DNA of 18,105 bases from Hamiltosporidium magnivora (taxonomy: Eukaryota > Microsporidia > Dubosqiidae). The stretch's first letter is position 1, and each line of letters begins with the position of its first letter. A program made the translations under genes and the position numbers. This document shows positions 8,942 to 18,105 of the stretch, in pieces. The stretch covers positions 1 to 18,105 of the forward strand of contig PITI01000169.1 of assembly GCA_004325065.1 (NCBI GenBank), read 5' to 3'. The notes below the pieces were generated by a model that was not told the origin of the DNA, ran no database searches, and was given only the letters and a program-made list of their open reading frames with translations.

Positions 8942-10222
8942 TTACGATAAAAAAAATAAATTCAAATTAAATAAGCTACAATCTATTTGAAAAAAAAAAG
9001 AAACATGAAATAGATTAATTTGTTCGAAACGAGAAAATACAAAAGATATTAAATAGTATTGTAAATCATTTATTGTGGATTCCAGGATATGATTTAGCCT
9101 TTTTATTTGGTTTTCATAACTATTACTAACCTCGGTACTAAGATTTTCTGGGTAATTTTTATTATCATGAATGGTTTTAATTATATTGAGCAATTGTAAA
9201 TACGCAGCGGAACATATTTTTAGCTCATTTAAAATACTATTTAATGAGTTTTCGAAATCAACCGAGCTATTTTTATATATAAAGATATTTTCTTCTGGAT
9301 TGGATAAAGTATTAGTAGTTGTGGTGTTATTGATGTATGTATTATATCTGTTACGCTCCTGAATAAATTTATATTTCCAAAACTGAATTTCACTGTCGTA
9401 AATCATTTCATCCCTATTCGCGTAGTGAAATGTACTTATAAATAATATTTTTTTTCGGTCGATTAAATCACAATTTTTTTGTACTTCACTAATTTTTTCA
9501 CATAAACAATGAAAAGAATTTTTTATTTCGGATTCTGGGTAAGTAAAACTATTCAATGCGTTTAAAACATTAGAGCTCGTTGATTCCAATAAAAATTGCA
9601 ATTCTTTTAAATAATAATAAAGATTGCTGCTCATATAATGAATATTGATGAATTTTGCAAGAATTTTATCGATGGTTTGTAAATCAAAACATGTCATACC
9701 CATTAAAATTGCTTGAAGATGTTCATTTAGGGAAGAATCGTAAATATCTAATACTTCCCATAACCTATTAATATCGCTCAAGTTTGTTGATATTATTTGT
9801 ATAAATTCTTTTACAGATCTAATACAATCCCAAGAATAATTATTTTGATTTCTAATTCTTGAATCTAAGGTACTTTGTTCTTCCTCTGTTTCCTTTGGTA
9901 TAAAAATTATATCTGGTTCAGACCCATAAAATACTGTGTTAAAACCACTGCTTAGGTTCGTATACCTAAAATGTATACATTCTCTTTGATTAAAAATCAA
10001 TTCAAAAAAAATATTTATTTGATCTTCTGATATTTCTTCATCAGAATTTTCTGTAATTTCAATTTTAAAATTTTCTGAAGAATCATTCCCATATTCGAAA
10101 TTTTCACTATTCAAATTGTTTAATTGGATTTGTGCTGTATTTAGATAAATAAACAGCGAAATATATGTAAATTTTACGTACCAATGATGAAGATGATAAA
10201 AAATATTTCTTATATTAATCAT
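8942..10222 (-). CDS. Putative secreted helical protein, unknown family (426 aa)
   Basis: I do not recognise this protein. The N-terminus has a hydrophobic segment (about residues 16-29, VKFTYISLFIYLNT) followed by AQ at 30-31, suitable for a signal peptide cleaved near residue 30. An acidic, serine- and asparagine-rich stretch follows (40-70), then a long mainly helical region (about 130-400) with no clear motif. There are eight cysteines (82, 133, 178, 239, 241, 251, 337, 415) and several N-x-S/T sites (such as N46, N89, N128, N147 and N318), consistent with passage through the secretory pathway. The last 20 residues are again hydrophobic (LFHVSFFFQ, NLNLFFLS) and could be a tail anchor or a GPI-type signal. 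The start is supported by CCC triplets 1 and 10 bases upstream of the ATG. An exported or surface role is inference. Confidence 0.75.
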   Translation of the reverse strand: MINIRNIFYHLHHWYVKFTYISLFIYLNTAQIQLNNLNSENFEYGNDSSENFKIEITENSDEEISEDQINIFFELIFNQRECIHFRYTNLSSGFNTVFYGSEPDIIFIPKETEEEQSTLDSRIRNQNNYSWDCIRSVKEFIQIISTNLSDINRLWEVLDIYDSSLNEHLQAILMGMTCFDLQTIDKILAKFINIHYMSSNLYYYLKELQFLLESTSSNVLNALNSFTYPESEIKNSFHCLCEKISEVQKNCDLIDRKKILFISTFHYANRDEMIYDSEIQFWKYKFIQERNRYNTYINNTTTTNTLSNPEENIFIYKNSSVDFENSLNSILNELKICSAAYLQLLNIIKTIHDNKNYPENLSTEVSNSYENQIKRLNHILESTINDLQYYLISFVFSRFEQINLFHVSFFFQIDCSLFNLNLFFLS

Positions 10223-10223
10223 A

Positions 10224-10235
10224 GGGACTGTTGGG
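10224..10235 (-). promoter_or_regulatory. Two CCC motifs just upstream of a start codon
   Basis: On the minus strand the sequence before the ATG is CCCAACAGTCCCTATG, placing CCC triplets 1 and 10 bases upstream of the start. C runs are rare in this window. This matches the CCC-type signal described near microsporidian start codons and supports the start at 10222. Confidence 0.45.
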
Positions 10236-10465
10236 AAATAATTTAAAATGGAATTATAAATTAAATTAAAAAAAATACTAACAAGAAATAGATATTAATT
10301 TGAATTCGTTCATAATATAAATTGCAAAAATAGATTTTGGGCTCGGTCTTTATGAAATTGTAAATTTAAGATATAATATCGATATAAATTTTGGATAACA
10401 TAAAAAAAACTGTGACACTCAATGACGTAAGACTTGCTTTTCAAGACTCGTTTTGATAGTTAAAA

Positions 10466-10932
10466 ATGAAATACTTAGGAAATATAACTTTTGGGCTAAT
10501 GACTAAGATTTATTATAAGTGTAGTGTTGAAAAAATCTCTTATTGTTTGATCCAAGTCGCTATTGCAACAAAATACCATAAGTCATACCAAAAAAGACTC
10601 CAAACGCCCATAAATTTTGAACCATACACTCAGTCAATAGTGCTCACGATGACACTCTTAACAATTTTCTTTGCCCGACGAAGAGGACTTGAATCGTGAC
10701 TAAGTGCCGAAGAGAGCTAGGAAAATGTGTCAATGGATTTTACAAAGAGATCAGATATACGCGAGTATCACTACATTTTTTAAAACAGCCGAATTTTGAG
10801 GAAAATGGCAGTATATATTTTAAAGCAAAAAATAATATATCTATTGCTTCAGATGAAGGAAACACATTAGAGGAACCTACAAAAAACATAAATGAAGATT
10901 CAGATTTAGAACAAGAAAAAATTGTGGTGTAA
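10466..10932 (+). pseudogene. Frame-shifted ORF pair, unidentified
   Basis: An ATG-initiated frame (10466-10699, 77 codons, ending ARRRGLES) overlaps a second frame open from 10693 to a stop at 10930-10932. The second frame has no ATG near its start (TKCRRELGKCVNGFYKEI at the front, an acidic tail with NINEDSDLEQEK). Both look protein-like and the overlap is only a few bases, so one ancestral ORF of about 155 codons with a single frameshift is a simple reading. No family is recognised. The antisense of the first half is also fairly open, so the coding strand there is not certain. Confidence 0.3.
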
Positions 10933-11800
10933 GACGTAGAAGAAAATTTATAAAAGTGTAAAGAACATTCTAATCCGAAATTTTATTATATAAAAATTCT
11001 TGAAGCAAAATCCTATTATATCAGAATTATATAAGGCTAAAAAATATGTCAAGGTGGCAGATAAACATTAAAAGTATTAAATTCTTAAAACTAGCCTATA
11101 ATTTTATTTTTTTAATCCAAAGAAGAGGTTCTGCCTCTCTAAAAATGCCTATTGGCATTATAAGGATTTTTGTAAAAGTGTATAACGACTGAAAATAAAG
11201 AGTATTAAATTTATAGTTCGCAGACGCCTCACCTATTAACTGAGAATCTATTGAGAAATATAAAATATTGAATTCAAATCTGTAATAAGTATCGGAACAA
11301 AGCATCAGAATTTCAATGCAGCGGATTAATTAAATTATAAATCATTTAAAGAAAATTAAGAATTAATTGTCTCAAATACTCATATTTAGACAAACATAAA
11401 TTAACATTTAGTTTATAATCATAAAAATTTTATTTGATTATTTTAATTATATATTATAACTGATACATAGTAAAAATTTCGAAGTGTTACTCATAATGTA
11501 ATATTAGGTTTTTAAAGACAATTATATCTGTATGAAATCTATGTTTACAGATAAAGTATTCTCGATGAGCAATATATTCTATCTTAACCCTTTTTGTACA
11601 TCTTTTTATACTTTAATGTAATAATGTGTTTTTGAGAATGGCTATATTTAAATTGGATTTAAATATGTTTTTTGTTTAAATACTTGTTTTAAGTTTGTGT
11701 ATTTTGATCCTCTTTTTCTTCTATGTTTTTTTCATCTAAATTTTTAATATGATTCTGTATGAATATATCAAAAAATCGAAAAATAAAATAAAATTACAAT
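10933..11800. other. Gene-poor stretch
   Basis: The only open frame of note is a minus-strand one at 11305-11096 (69 codons from an ATG), which looks neither clearly coding nor recognisable. Two tiny inverted repeats lie at about 11125-11155 (AGAGG/CCTCT and ATGCC/GGCAT), too short to call. Otherwise AT-rich. Confidence 0.4.
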
Positions 11801-12370
11801 TTAATTTACAATATCTGCAAACAAATCCTTATGGTGATGTTCTACATGATATTTCAAGCCGTTTTGATTTTTATAGCTTTTTTCACATCCAATTACCGAA
11901 CAAGCGTAAGGCTTAATGACTTGAGGCTTTGATATAGGAAGATTTGGATTAAATCCATCGAAAAAAAATAGAGCATCAAAAAATGCTTCTTCTTGATAAT
12001 CTCCTAGGAATTTGTTTGGACGTAGAGAATCGAACTCTGGAAATATGTTATGCATATCTCTTAAATGTATGGCATAATAATCAAAATTTTCGAATTTTTC
12101 AGTACAACAACTAAAATCCTTTACAAAATCTTCCTTGAAGCGTTGTAACAATGTTTCCGGATGAAGTTTTTCCCTTTTCTTCGTAAAATATGCATTATTT
12201 TCAGCGCTTAGTAGCAATTCAATCATTTCAACATCTCTTTGATTCATTTTACTTACATCTGATGCTCTTAATGCTGATTTGGTTCTATTATACATTAAAT
12301 ATTTCATTTCTAAATTCTCATTTTGAGTTTGATTGTTCAGGTCATTTAAATTCGTTAATCTTAGCTTCAT
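11801..12370 (-). CDS. Sfp1-like zinc-finger transcription factor (189 aa)
   Basis: This is a putative nuclear regulator of the Sfp1 family, which in yeast couples nutrient signalling to ribosome-biogenesis genes. Two zinc-binding elements are visible. An atypical CC-x12-H-x4-H finger uses C88, C89, H102 and H107 (SCCTEKFENFDYYAIHLRDMH region). A classical C-x4-C-x12-H-x4-H finger uses C157, C162, H175 and H180, with the core GCEKSYKNQNGLKYH, almost identical to the Sfp1 consensus. The order, CC finger then SYKNQNGLKYH finger, is that of fungal Sfp1 proteins; the final C-x2-C finger of yeast Sfp1 is missing because the protein ends just after the second element. The N-terminal 80 residues are polar and helical. 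An AAATTT-like motif (minus strand, near 12399-12404) lies about 30 bases upstream of the ATG. It is related to the protein at 818-1489, which keeps two classical fingers but not the CC finger. Confidence 0.88.
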   Translation of the reverse strand: MKLRLTNLNDLNNQTQNENLEMKYLMYNRTKSALRASDVSKMNQRDVEMIELLLSAENNAYFTKKREKLHPETLLQRFKEDFVKDFSCCTEKFENFDYYAIHLRDMHNIFPEFDSLRPNKFLGDYQEEAFFDALFFFDGFNPNLPISKPQVIKPYACSVIGCEKSYKNQNGLKYHVEHHHKDLFADIVN

Positions 12371-13219
12371 GGTTGTTCCTTTTGGATCATTTAAATTAAA
12401 ATTTTCTTTATCAGGTACTTTTTATTTATCTGTATTGTTTTTTGAAAGTCAAATTGTTAAATTTTTTTTATATTATCTAAAGATCTATTTTTCTCCATTG
12501 CTGAGTCCAAAAGAAAATGTATATCAAAATTTAGATAATTATATTTTTGACATTTTGATCTAATTTATATCAATTATTATTGGTTTTTATTATTTTTTAA
12601 GGAGGAAAATCGCAGAATTCTTTAGTATTCAAGTGCGCTTTGATCTAATAGCATCTATTTTAGGACAAATTTTTAGTTTACACATTTTCTTTCGTTCGTT
12701 TTTTTGACTTAAGACACATTTTGCTCTTTTAAATCTATTAGAAGTTCAAGGTGAAGAATATTTTTTCCGATAATAGATCGATTATTTTACATGTTTGATT
12801 CTGTAGTTTATTTTCTTACGAAACAAATTTGTTTTTTATAAATTCGAGTTTCCTCAATAAATTAGCAATAGCTTGGTAGTTATACAAATGTTGTTTTTAA
12901 TCGAAACATAAATTCCTTAAGTACTTGATATTTTTAATTTAACATTAAAGAGACTATATTACAAATTAGAAACGGATTCCATAAAAAAAATATTTTATGT
13001 AAAATTCGGATTAGAAAGATAAGACTAATCAAAATATAAAATATTTTATTCATAATAAAAGATATTTTTGTCTAGAGTTTAGTACTTATAAAAAAATGTT
13101 AGAGGATTGTCAGAATGCGAAATAATTTATATAGAAAAAATTAATACCTCTTGGTAAAGTATATGTATACATTATAAGATAAAATATGAGATAATTTGTT
13201 AAAACAAAATATAAAAAAG
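12371..13219. other. Gene-poor stretch upstream of the Sfp1-like gene
   Basis: It holds the putative AAATTT-type promoter of the minus-strand gene starting at 12370. A plus-strand ORF at 12333-12563 is antisense to the zinc-finger start and low in complexity, so it is not a gene. Nothing else is seen. Confidence 0.5.
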
Positions 13220-16200
13220 TTAGAATTTTATATGATATACTTTAACAAATCGTTTCCAGTTTCTTAATCGAATCAAAAACATATCATTTGATAAGTTTGA
13301 GATTACATCGATCCTTAAATCCGGTACTTTGTTGGTTTTAACACCCATTCCATCAGCCTCGTCTTTATACACCCCTTTCTTCTATATTTTGAATAAAACT
13401 TGGCTTGGATTTACTTATATCAACCAAAAATTCAATACTAATGGCTTCATGTACTAAAATTCTTCTAGCTGCTATTAACGATTAAATGTGATATGATTAT
13501 TTTCTTCTTGGTATTTTGTATAACTTCGATATATACTTTATACTGAGTCTAATACTTGTATATTTGATTGTAAATACTTTTAATCAATGTAAATAGGTCT
13601 TCGGATAATATTTTTTGCATTGGTGATTCTCCCAGTATTTCCCAATACTAGACTTCAAAGTTTCAGGAATGACTTATATGATAATATATGAATACCAAGT
13701 TTTTATAATGATATAGAATATATGCAAGCAAATATATTAATAAGATCCTGAGATGCAAATATTTTGATTTTTTTTAACCATTTAATTCCAACAACCAAAA
13801 GAAGATCATAAATGATATCCCGCCTATTTTAACATGTTTTTATTAGTCCCGATTATTATATCGAGTTTCGAATCTGAATTCGACCTTGTTTTTTTAAATC
13901 CTAAGAAATGATCTTTTTAAGGATATCTCAATACATCTTTATATATATGTTTCGGTTTATAAGAACCTAGGTTTGTACTATATCGAAAATTTCAATCGAA
14001 GATAACATCGTCTTCAGCTATTAATTTTTAGCAAGATATATTGCTCGATGTTGGCAAAAGTTTTGTAGTATTTCCGTTATATTCAAACTGTTAGTATCTC
14101 CTTTACACCTCGGGTTACATTTTATTCGGAAATAAAACTAGCAAAATACAATCTATGTCTTTTAATACTAGATATATTGTAACCGAAACATCTAAGTAGG
14201 CTCACCAGCTAATTATTTTAAATTGGATGCTGGGATTCAACCCTGTTATTTTGTTTTGCGATAAAAAAAAACAATCTATTTTTAAAGTTTTCTGTACTTT
14301 CCGGATTTGAATTCTAACTAATTCAAGTTTAGTTTAATCATTTGGCTATTTTTGTGTCATTTTAAATTTTGAAATTTCTATCATAGTTGAAATTTATTGC
14401 ATGTATTTTAGCAAAAAAATAAATTCAGCACTATTACCGCTTATTGGAAACTTACAACGTATTCTTCTATAAAATTTCGAAAACACTAAGATTTTTTTTG
14501 AATCATAGACTGATATACCCGTTTGAGATGAATTTGTCTGTAAAAGAAGGAATAATATAGAGAGAAGAACAATTAAAATTTAATACTAAACGGTAAATTT
14601 ACGACAAAAGTACAGATAATAATTACACGGATTTCATAGCTTGATTTAGTATAGTGGTAGATCCTTTACATATTATCAGATGCTTGCTTCTGTAGTCTCT
14701 TCAGTAAAGCTATATACTAGATTTAATTGGTATTTTGTATCTTATGTCTATTAGTATGGAGTTTAGCGGTCCAATGTTTATAATCTCTCTATAAAATGGT
14801 TCATTTCTATACATATTTTCTTTTTTGGATACTAAACTTTAATTAAGTTAAAAAAATTTCAACTTCTGGAAATAAAACCAAAGTTTAGCGTTTTCGAAAA
14901 TTTCTTAGAACTCTGTGATTCGATGAGATTCATTTAAGGCAGACATTTTTGTAACGATATCAATACTTTATCTATGTTCCATCTGGCGTTTTATTTTTTA
15001 ATCAATCTATCATATATTTAAAAGGGCATTCAATGGTGGTTTTGTTTTATATATATTTTTAATATTCATTCTATAGGATTTTTAACCATGAAAATGGTTA
15101 GGTTATTTATTTATAAGATAAATTTTGGACTTGTCATATTGGGCATTTAAACAACTAAAATGAAGCATATAATCAATGTTTTTTGAAACTGGTATTTATA
15201 TTCGATGGCTTTAATGATATTTTATTTATGATTTAATTTGCAATATTTACTTCATATCTCTTTATACTTCAAATAAATATTGTAATGTGTGATATTATGA
15301 CTTTTAACTGATTATTAGACGAAACTTTGGTATAAATCCAGCAATAATGATATGAGCATCAAATGGTAGAGGTCAGTTCGTATTTTTACGCTATTTATAC
15401 TGTTGTTTAAAATGATAATAGTTGGTTTCTAGCATATCTTGTAATTGAATCCAAGCTATATACCAAATATATTTCAAATAATATTTGTTTTCCACTAAGA
15501 CAGTATAAATTTACTTCATTATACGGTTTTAGTAACTCTCAATCAAATAAATATATTCAGAAGCCAGTAAATTACAGTAAAAAGATTTATTGTATAGTGC
15601 AAAAATTTCCAAAAATCACTAATCATTTACAACTGATTTTGCATTTAGTTTACTTTAAAACTCGAAAATTATAAGTCCCATATATTAGAATATATACATG
15701 ATTTAAAATACAGAGATAATCTAGTATTATATTTTGCTGAAAATATCTCATCCAAAAGATAATTTGATAGAAATTTGTTTCTCTTTGTATAAAGAGCTTT
15801 TTTTATCTAAAAAGAGGAGGTATATAATGAAGAAAATGTTTTGCCAAAATTTTTGTTTGCGTGTAAGCACACACATAATTCACTTACAAGAGATCAATAT
15901 AAACAATATATTTTTTATACATAGCATCTTCAAATAGGAATATATTGGACATTCGCAGACATTTTCTTCCATATTTTCTAAAAAAGGAATTCTAAAATAT
16001 TATCACCAAATGTAATTCCACAAGAAACTTTTTCTATTTATAAAACCAGAAGGTTTATAATTGCACTGATACATAATTTTCAGGATAATCCAGAGAATTA
16101 ATAAACAATGAAATCACAAATTGCATCAATGATTTATTAATTTCTTCTAGAGTTTAAACAGAACCTTTTTACAGTTTTTTTCGAAATGGAAATCAAGAAT

Positions 16201-16850
16201 TTTTTTAGTAAATAAATGGCATATTTCTCTATCAGAATTACGTGGTTTGTAAATAAAGAGTGATTTTGAACTCTCTTTTCATTCTAATTCGTTTTATTTT
16301 TCGTTCTAAATCGAGTAAGCTCTCGGCTCTGAAGAAGTGCTAATCATGAAAAATTACTTTTACCGTCATCTTATATTGATATTTGCTTTGTTCAAAGCCC
16401 TCTTTTAATGTGATAATATCTAAAAAAAGAATATATTCTGATAGATTCTAGTTGTGTTCTTTTACAATTTGAATTTATCCAAATAACTTTTATGGTATTA
16501 TTGGTGAAAGATCAACAAAAAGCATGATCAATCGACTAAGAATTTGATCGAAATTTCTTAAACCGAGTATCTTGAGATTTTCTAGTCGTATAAAAGATTT
16601 TAAATCTGTATTTGTTTTGCTTGAAACTAGGGTATTTTTTCATTAAATTCGACCCAGATACGGCTTGCAAATATATAATGGCATTTTTACAATTATAACG
16701 TAGCTATTAAGGATGCTTTCGGTGTTTTGGGGATCATTTTTTTATTTAGCTTTAAACTATAAAATCATTCGCTTGATTATAACATATTTTACAGAAATTA
16801 AACCAAATATTACCATAATCACCAGAAGTCTGAAAACTGTATTTATTAGT
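13220..16850 (-). pseudogene. Large decayed protein gene ('ghost' ORF), unidentified
   Basis: No intact ORF exists, but the minus strand holds consecutive stop-poor segments that change frame at their junctions. Examples, 5' to 3': 16850-16752 (SGDYGNIWFNFCKICYNQA); 16639-16238 (134 codons, four internal stops; SFIRLENLKILGLRNFDQIL); 15991-15650 (114 codons, two internal stops; AYTQTKILAKHFLHYIPPLF); 15538-15407 (43 open codons; YSLDSITRYARNQLLSF); 14970-14505 (about 155 codons, seven stops; NEPFYREIINIGPLNSILID); 13647-13465 (61 codons, one internal stop); 13472-13365; and 13381-13220 (YKDEADGMGVKTNKVPDLR). The last three overlap by a few bases, as expected when single-base indels have broken one frame. 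At this base composition about one codon in eleven should be a stop, so these runs are not random. The original protein would have had around 1,200 residues. I recognise no catalytic motif; one leucine-rich stretch is too short to call a repeat protein. Confidence 0.45.
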
Positions 16851-17850
16851 TTACCTACAAATGAAAACTTGTCCGAAATAAAAAAAATTAAATAAAATTT
16901 ATTCTATAAGGATGAATAAAATCGGACATGCATTTCCTCGAAAATAAAAAATATTTGGTGCAAATTGCACTCATAAATAATCTAATGATATCAATATATT
17001 TTATATTCTGTTTTTACTATAGAAGATGATTGTTTTAAGCCAAAAATAATGCTTTTCTTTCGATTATATCTAGAAAAATTTCTTACCCATCAACCATTCA
17101 GAAATTTACGTTTTTGTTATTCACGGATTGATTACTGTACAGTTTGCTCAATTTACACACGATTTTTCTTCGAAACAGAAAATTCATACTTTAACGTACA
17201 TTTAAAGTTTGTAATTGTTATTCTAACTCGGTATTTTACCTTATTTTCATTTTTTTACCTTAATTTTAGTGCGTTTGACTTCTCACAAAAAAAATCAAAA
17301 ATAATTTATTGTTAAGTCATTTTATTTATATTTACATGCATTATATTACTTTTTTTTAGGTCTCATGTACACTTTTTTTATATTTGAACTGAATTCTTTG
17401 TTTTTTGGTTTGGTTATCTATGTTAAAGATGCATAATTTTTGAGTTTTCATGTTTAACTTTTTCTTACTAGCTAATTATATGTATAATAGAACATAAATT
17501 TTTTATGCGTTTGTATTTCTTATCACATTCTCAATTACTCCTTCTTTATTTTATTATCAGTATTCTGGATTAAAAACCTCTTTTCGATTCAAAAATGGTT
17601 CTAAGTGATATTACAGCTACTTGTGACTGTAAATACAAACTAACCATCTTCGAGACTCCTAGAAATTACGCATCTCAGATAAAGACAGGTTTAAAATGAG
17701 AAAAAAAAGTTCATTAAAACATATAGACATTTATAGTGTTTTATTCAGTATTTTTTTTCGATCATTATTTCAGCGTGGTTTTTTTCACCTCTCAGTTGGT
17801 TTTTTTGTAATGAGGTAAATAAATTTATATTATTTTATAAGATCTAAGTT
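16851..17850. other. AT-rich stretch, possible 5' continuation of the ghost gene
   Basis: Further open minus-strand pieces lie between about 17190 and 16890. One starts with an ATG near 17183 and reads FRRKIVCKLSKLYSNQSVNN before a stop, and another includes CMSDFIHPYRINF. They may be the N-terminal part of the decayed gene downstream, but the runs are shorter and less convincing. The plus-strand ORFs at 16713-16895 and 17049-17315 are antisense and look non-coding. Nothing clear is seen from 17320 to 17850. Confidence 0.3.
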
Positions 17851-18105
17851 GTGGAGGGAGGATAACCACATAAAAAACTTTCTGCTTGGCAATGAGTGTG
17901 TAAAACTGGTGTGAGGTCATTGTTTGGATTTTTGGTGGGAATAAAACCACACTACATCTTTGGTTGTTCCATGGGAGTTGTTATGAAGGGGAGAGGTCTA
18001 AGAAATGGAGAAACTTTTTCTACAAATTTATTTGTAGTTTTTTATGCAACCAGATTACAGACCGCAGCTGAACATGTAGGTAGTTGCCATGTAAAAGCAT
18101 GGAAA
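17851..18105 (-). repeat. Dispersed repeat, copy 3 (inverted, runs off window)
   Basis: Bases 17851-17887 are the perfect reverse complement of 1-37, and 17851-17958 aligns with copy 2 (8350-8456). The element therefore covers at least 17851-17958 and probably continues to the window end: the whole tail (17888-18105) is visibly richer in G and C than the flanking DNA. The inner edge GTGGAGGGAGG is sharp. No ORF of note is seen in the tail on either strand. Copies 1 and 3 point outward from the window, so the elements' bodies lie mostly outside it. Confidence 0.8.

Noticed and set aside
11120..11160. Two small hairpins (AGAGG/CCTCT and ATGCC/GGCAT)
   Set aside because: Five-base stems are too short to support an RNA structure or terminator, and no gene ends here.
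14224..14250. T-loop-like sequence (GGGTTGAATCCC on the minus strand)
   Set aside because: No D-arm or pairing acceptor strand lies 60-75 bases upstream on that strand, so it does not form a tRNA.
14645..14664. tRNA-like A box (TTTAGTATAGTGGTAGATCC)
   Set aside because: It resembles a D-arm promoter box, but no matching anticodon arm, T-arm (GGTTCGAATCC-like) or acceptor stem follows within tRNA distance.
15734..15937. Plus-strand ORF of 67 codons
   Set aside because: It lies opposite one of the strongest minus-strand ghost segments (15991-15650), has low-complexity composition, and no gene signals around it.
1..18105. CRISPR array, operons or bacterial-type promoters
   Set aside because: No regularly spaced short repeats, no clustered co-directional genes with Shine-Dalgarno sites, and the gene content is eukaryotic.

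Overview
The window is very AT-rich (roughly 75% A+T) and eukaryotic in style. It has five intact, apparently intron-free genes, widely spaced. Two encode fungal Sfp1-type zinc-finger proteins, one a divergent septin, and two signal-peptide proteins I do not recognise. The best fit is a microsporidian, or a related early fungal parasite, with a large gene-poor genome. Support comes from the short intronless genes, AAATTT-like and CCC/GGG motifs just upstream of ATGs, a poly(A) signal overlapping the septin stop codon, the Sfp1-like CC..H..H finger, and a decayed LINE of the kind common in arthropods, the usual hosts. No rRNA, tRNA or marker gene is present to fix the genus.

Layout. Bases 1-37 are the edge of a dispersed repeat that recurs as a perfect inverted copy at 17851-17887 and as a diverged direct copy ending at 8456. 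An Sfp1-like gene (818-1489, minus) is followed by a gene-poor stretch with a 78-bp tandem repeat and ORF remnants (1915-2608). The septin gene (2935-4002, minus) is divergent from a secreted-protein gene (5031-6257, plus). A 5'-truncated LINE relic lies at 6446-6885. After 1.4 kb without a gene come repeat copy 2 and a second secreted-protein gene (8942-10222, minus). Two frame-shifted plus-strand ORFs lie at 10466-10932, and a second Sfp1-like gene at 11801-12370 (minus). From about 13.2 to 16.9 kb there is no intact gene, but the minus strand carries a chain of long, stop-poor reading-frame segments that switch frame every 100-500 bases. I read this as the remains of one large protein gene that I cannot identify.

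Nothing suggests an operon or a joint pathway. The intact genes look like isolated survivors in decaying, repeat-bounded DNA: two probable growth or ribosome-biogenesis regulators, one cytoskeletal GTPase-fold protein, and two proteins that enter the secretory pathway and could be host-facing. The items most worth following up are the septin with a rearranged P-loop, the repeat family bounding the window, the LINE relic, and the ghost gene.
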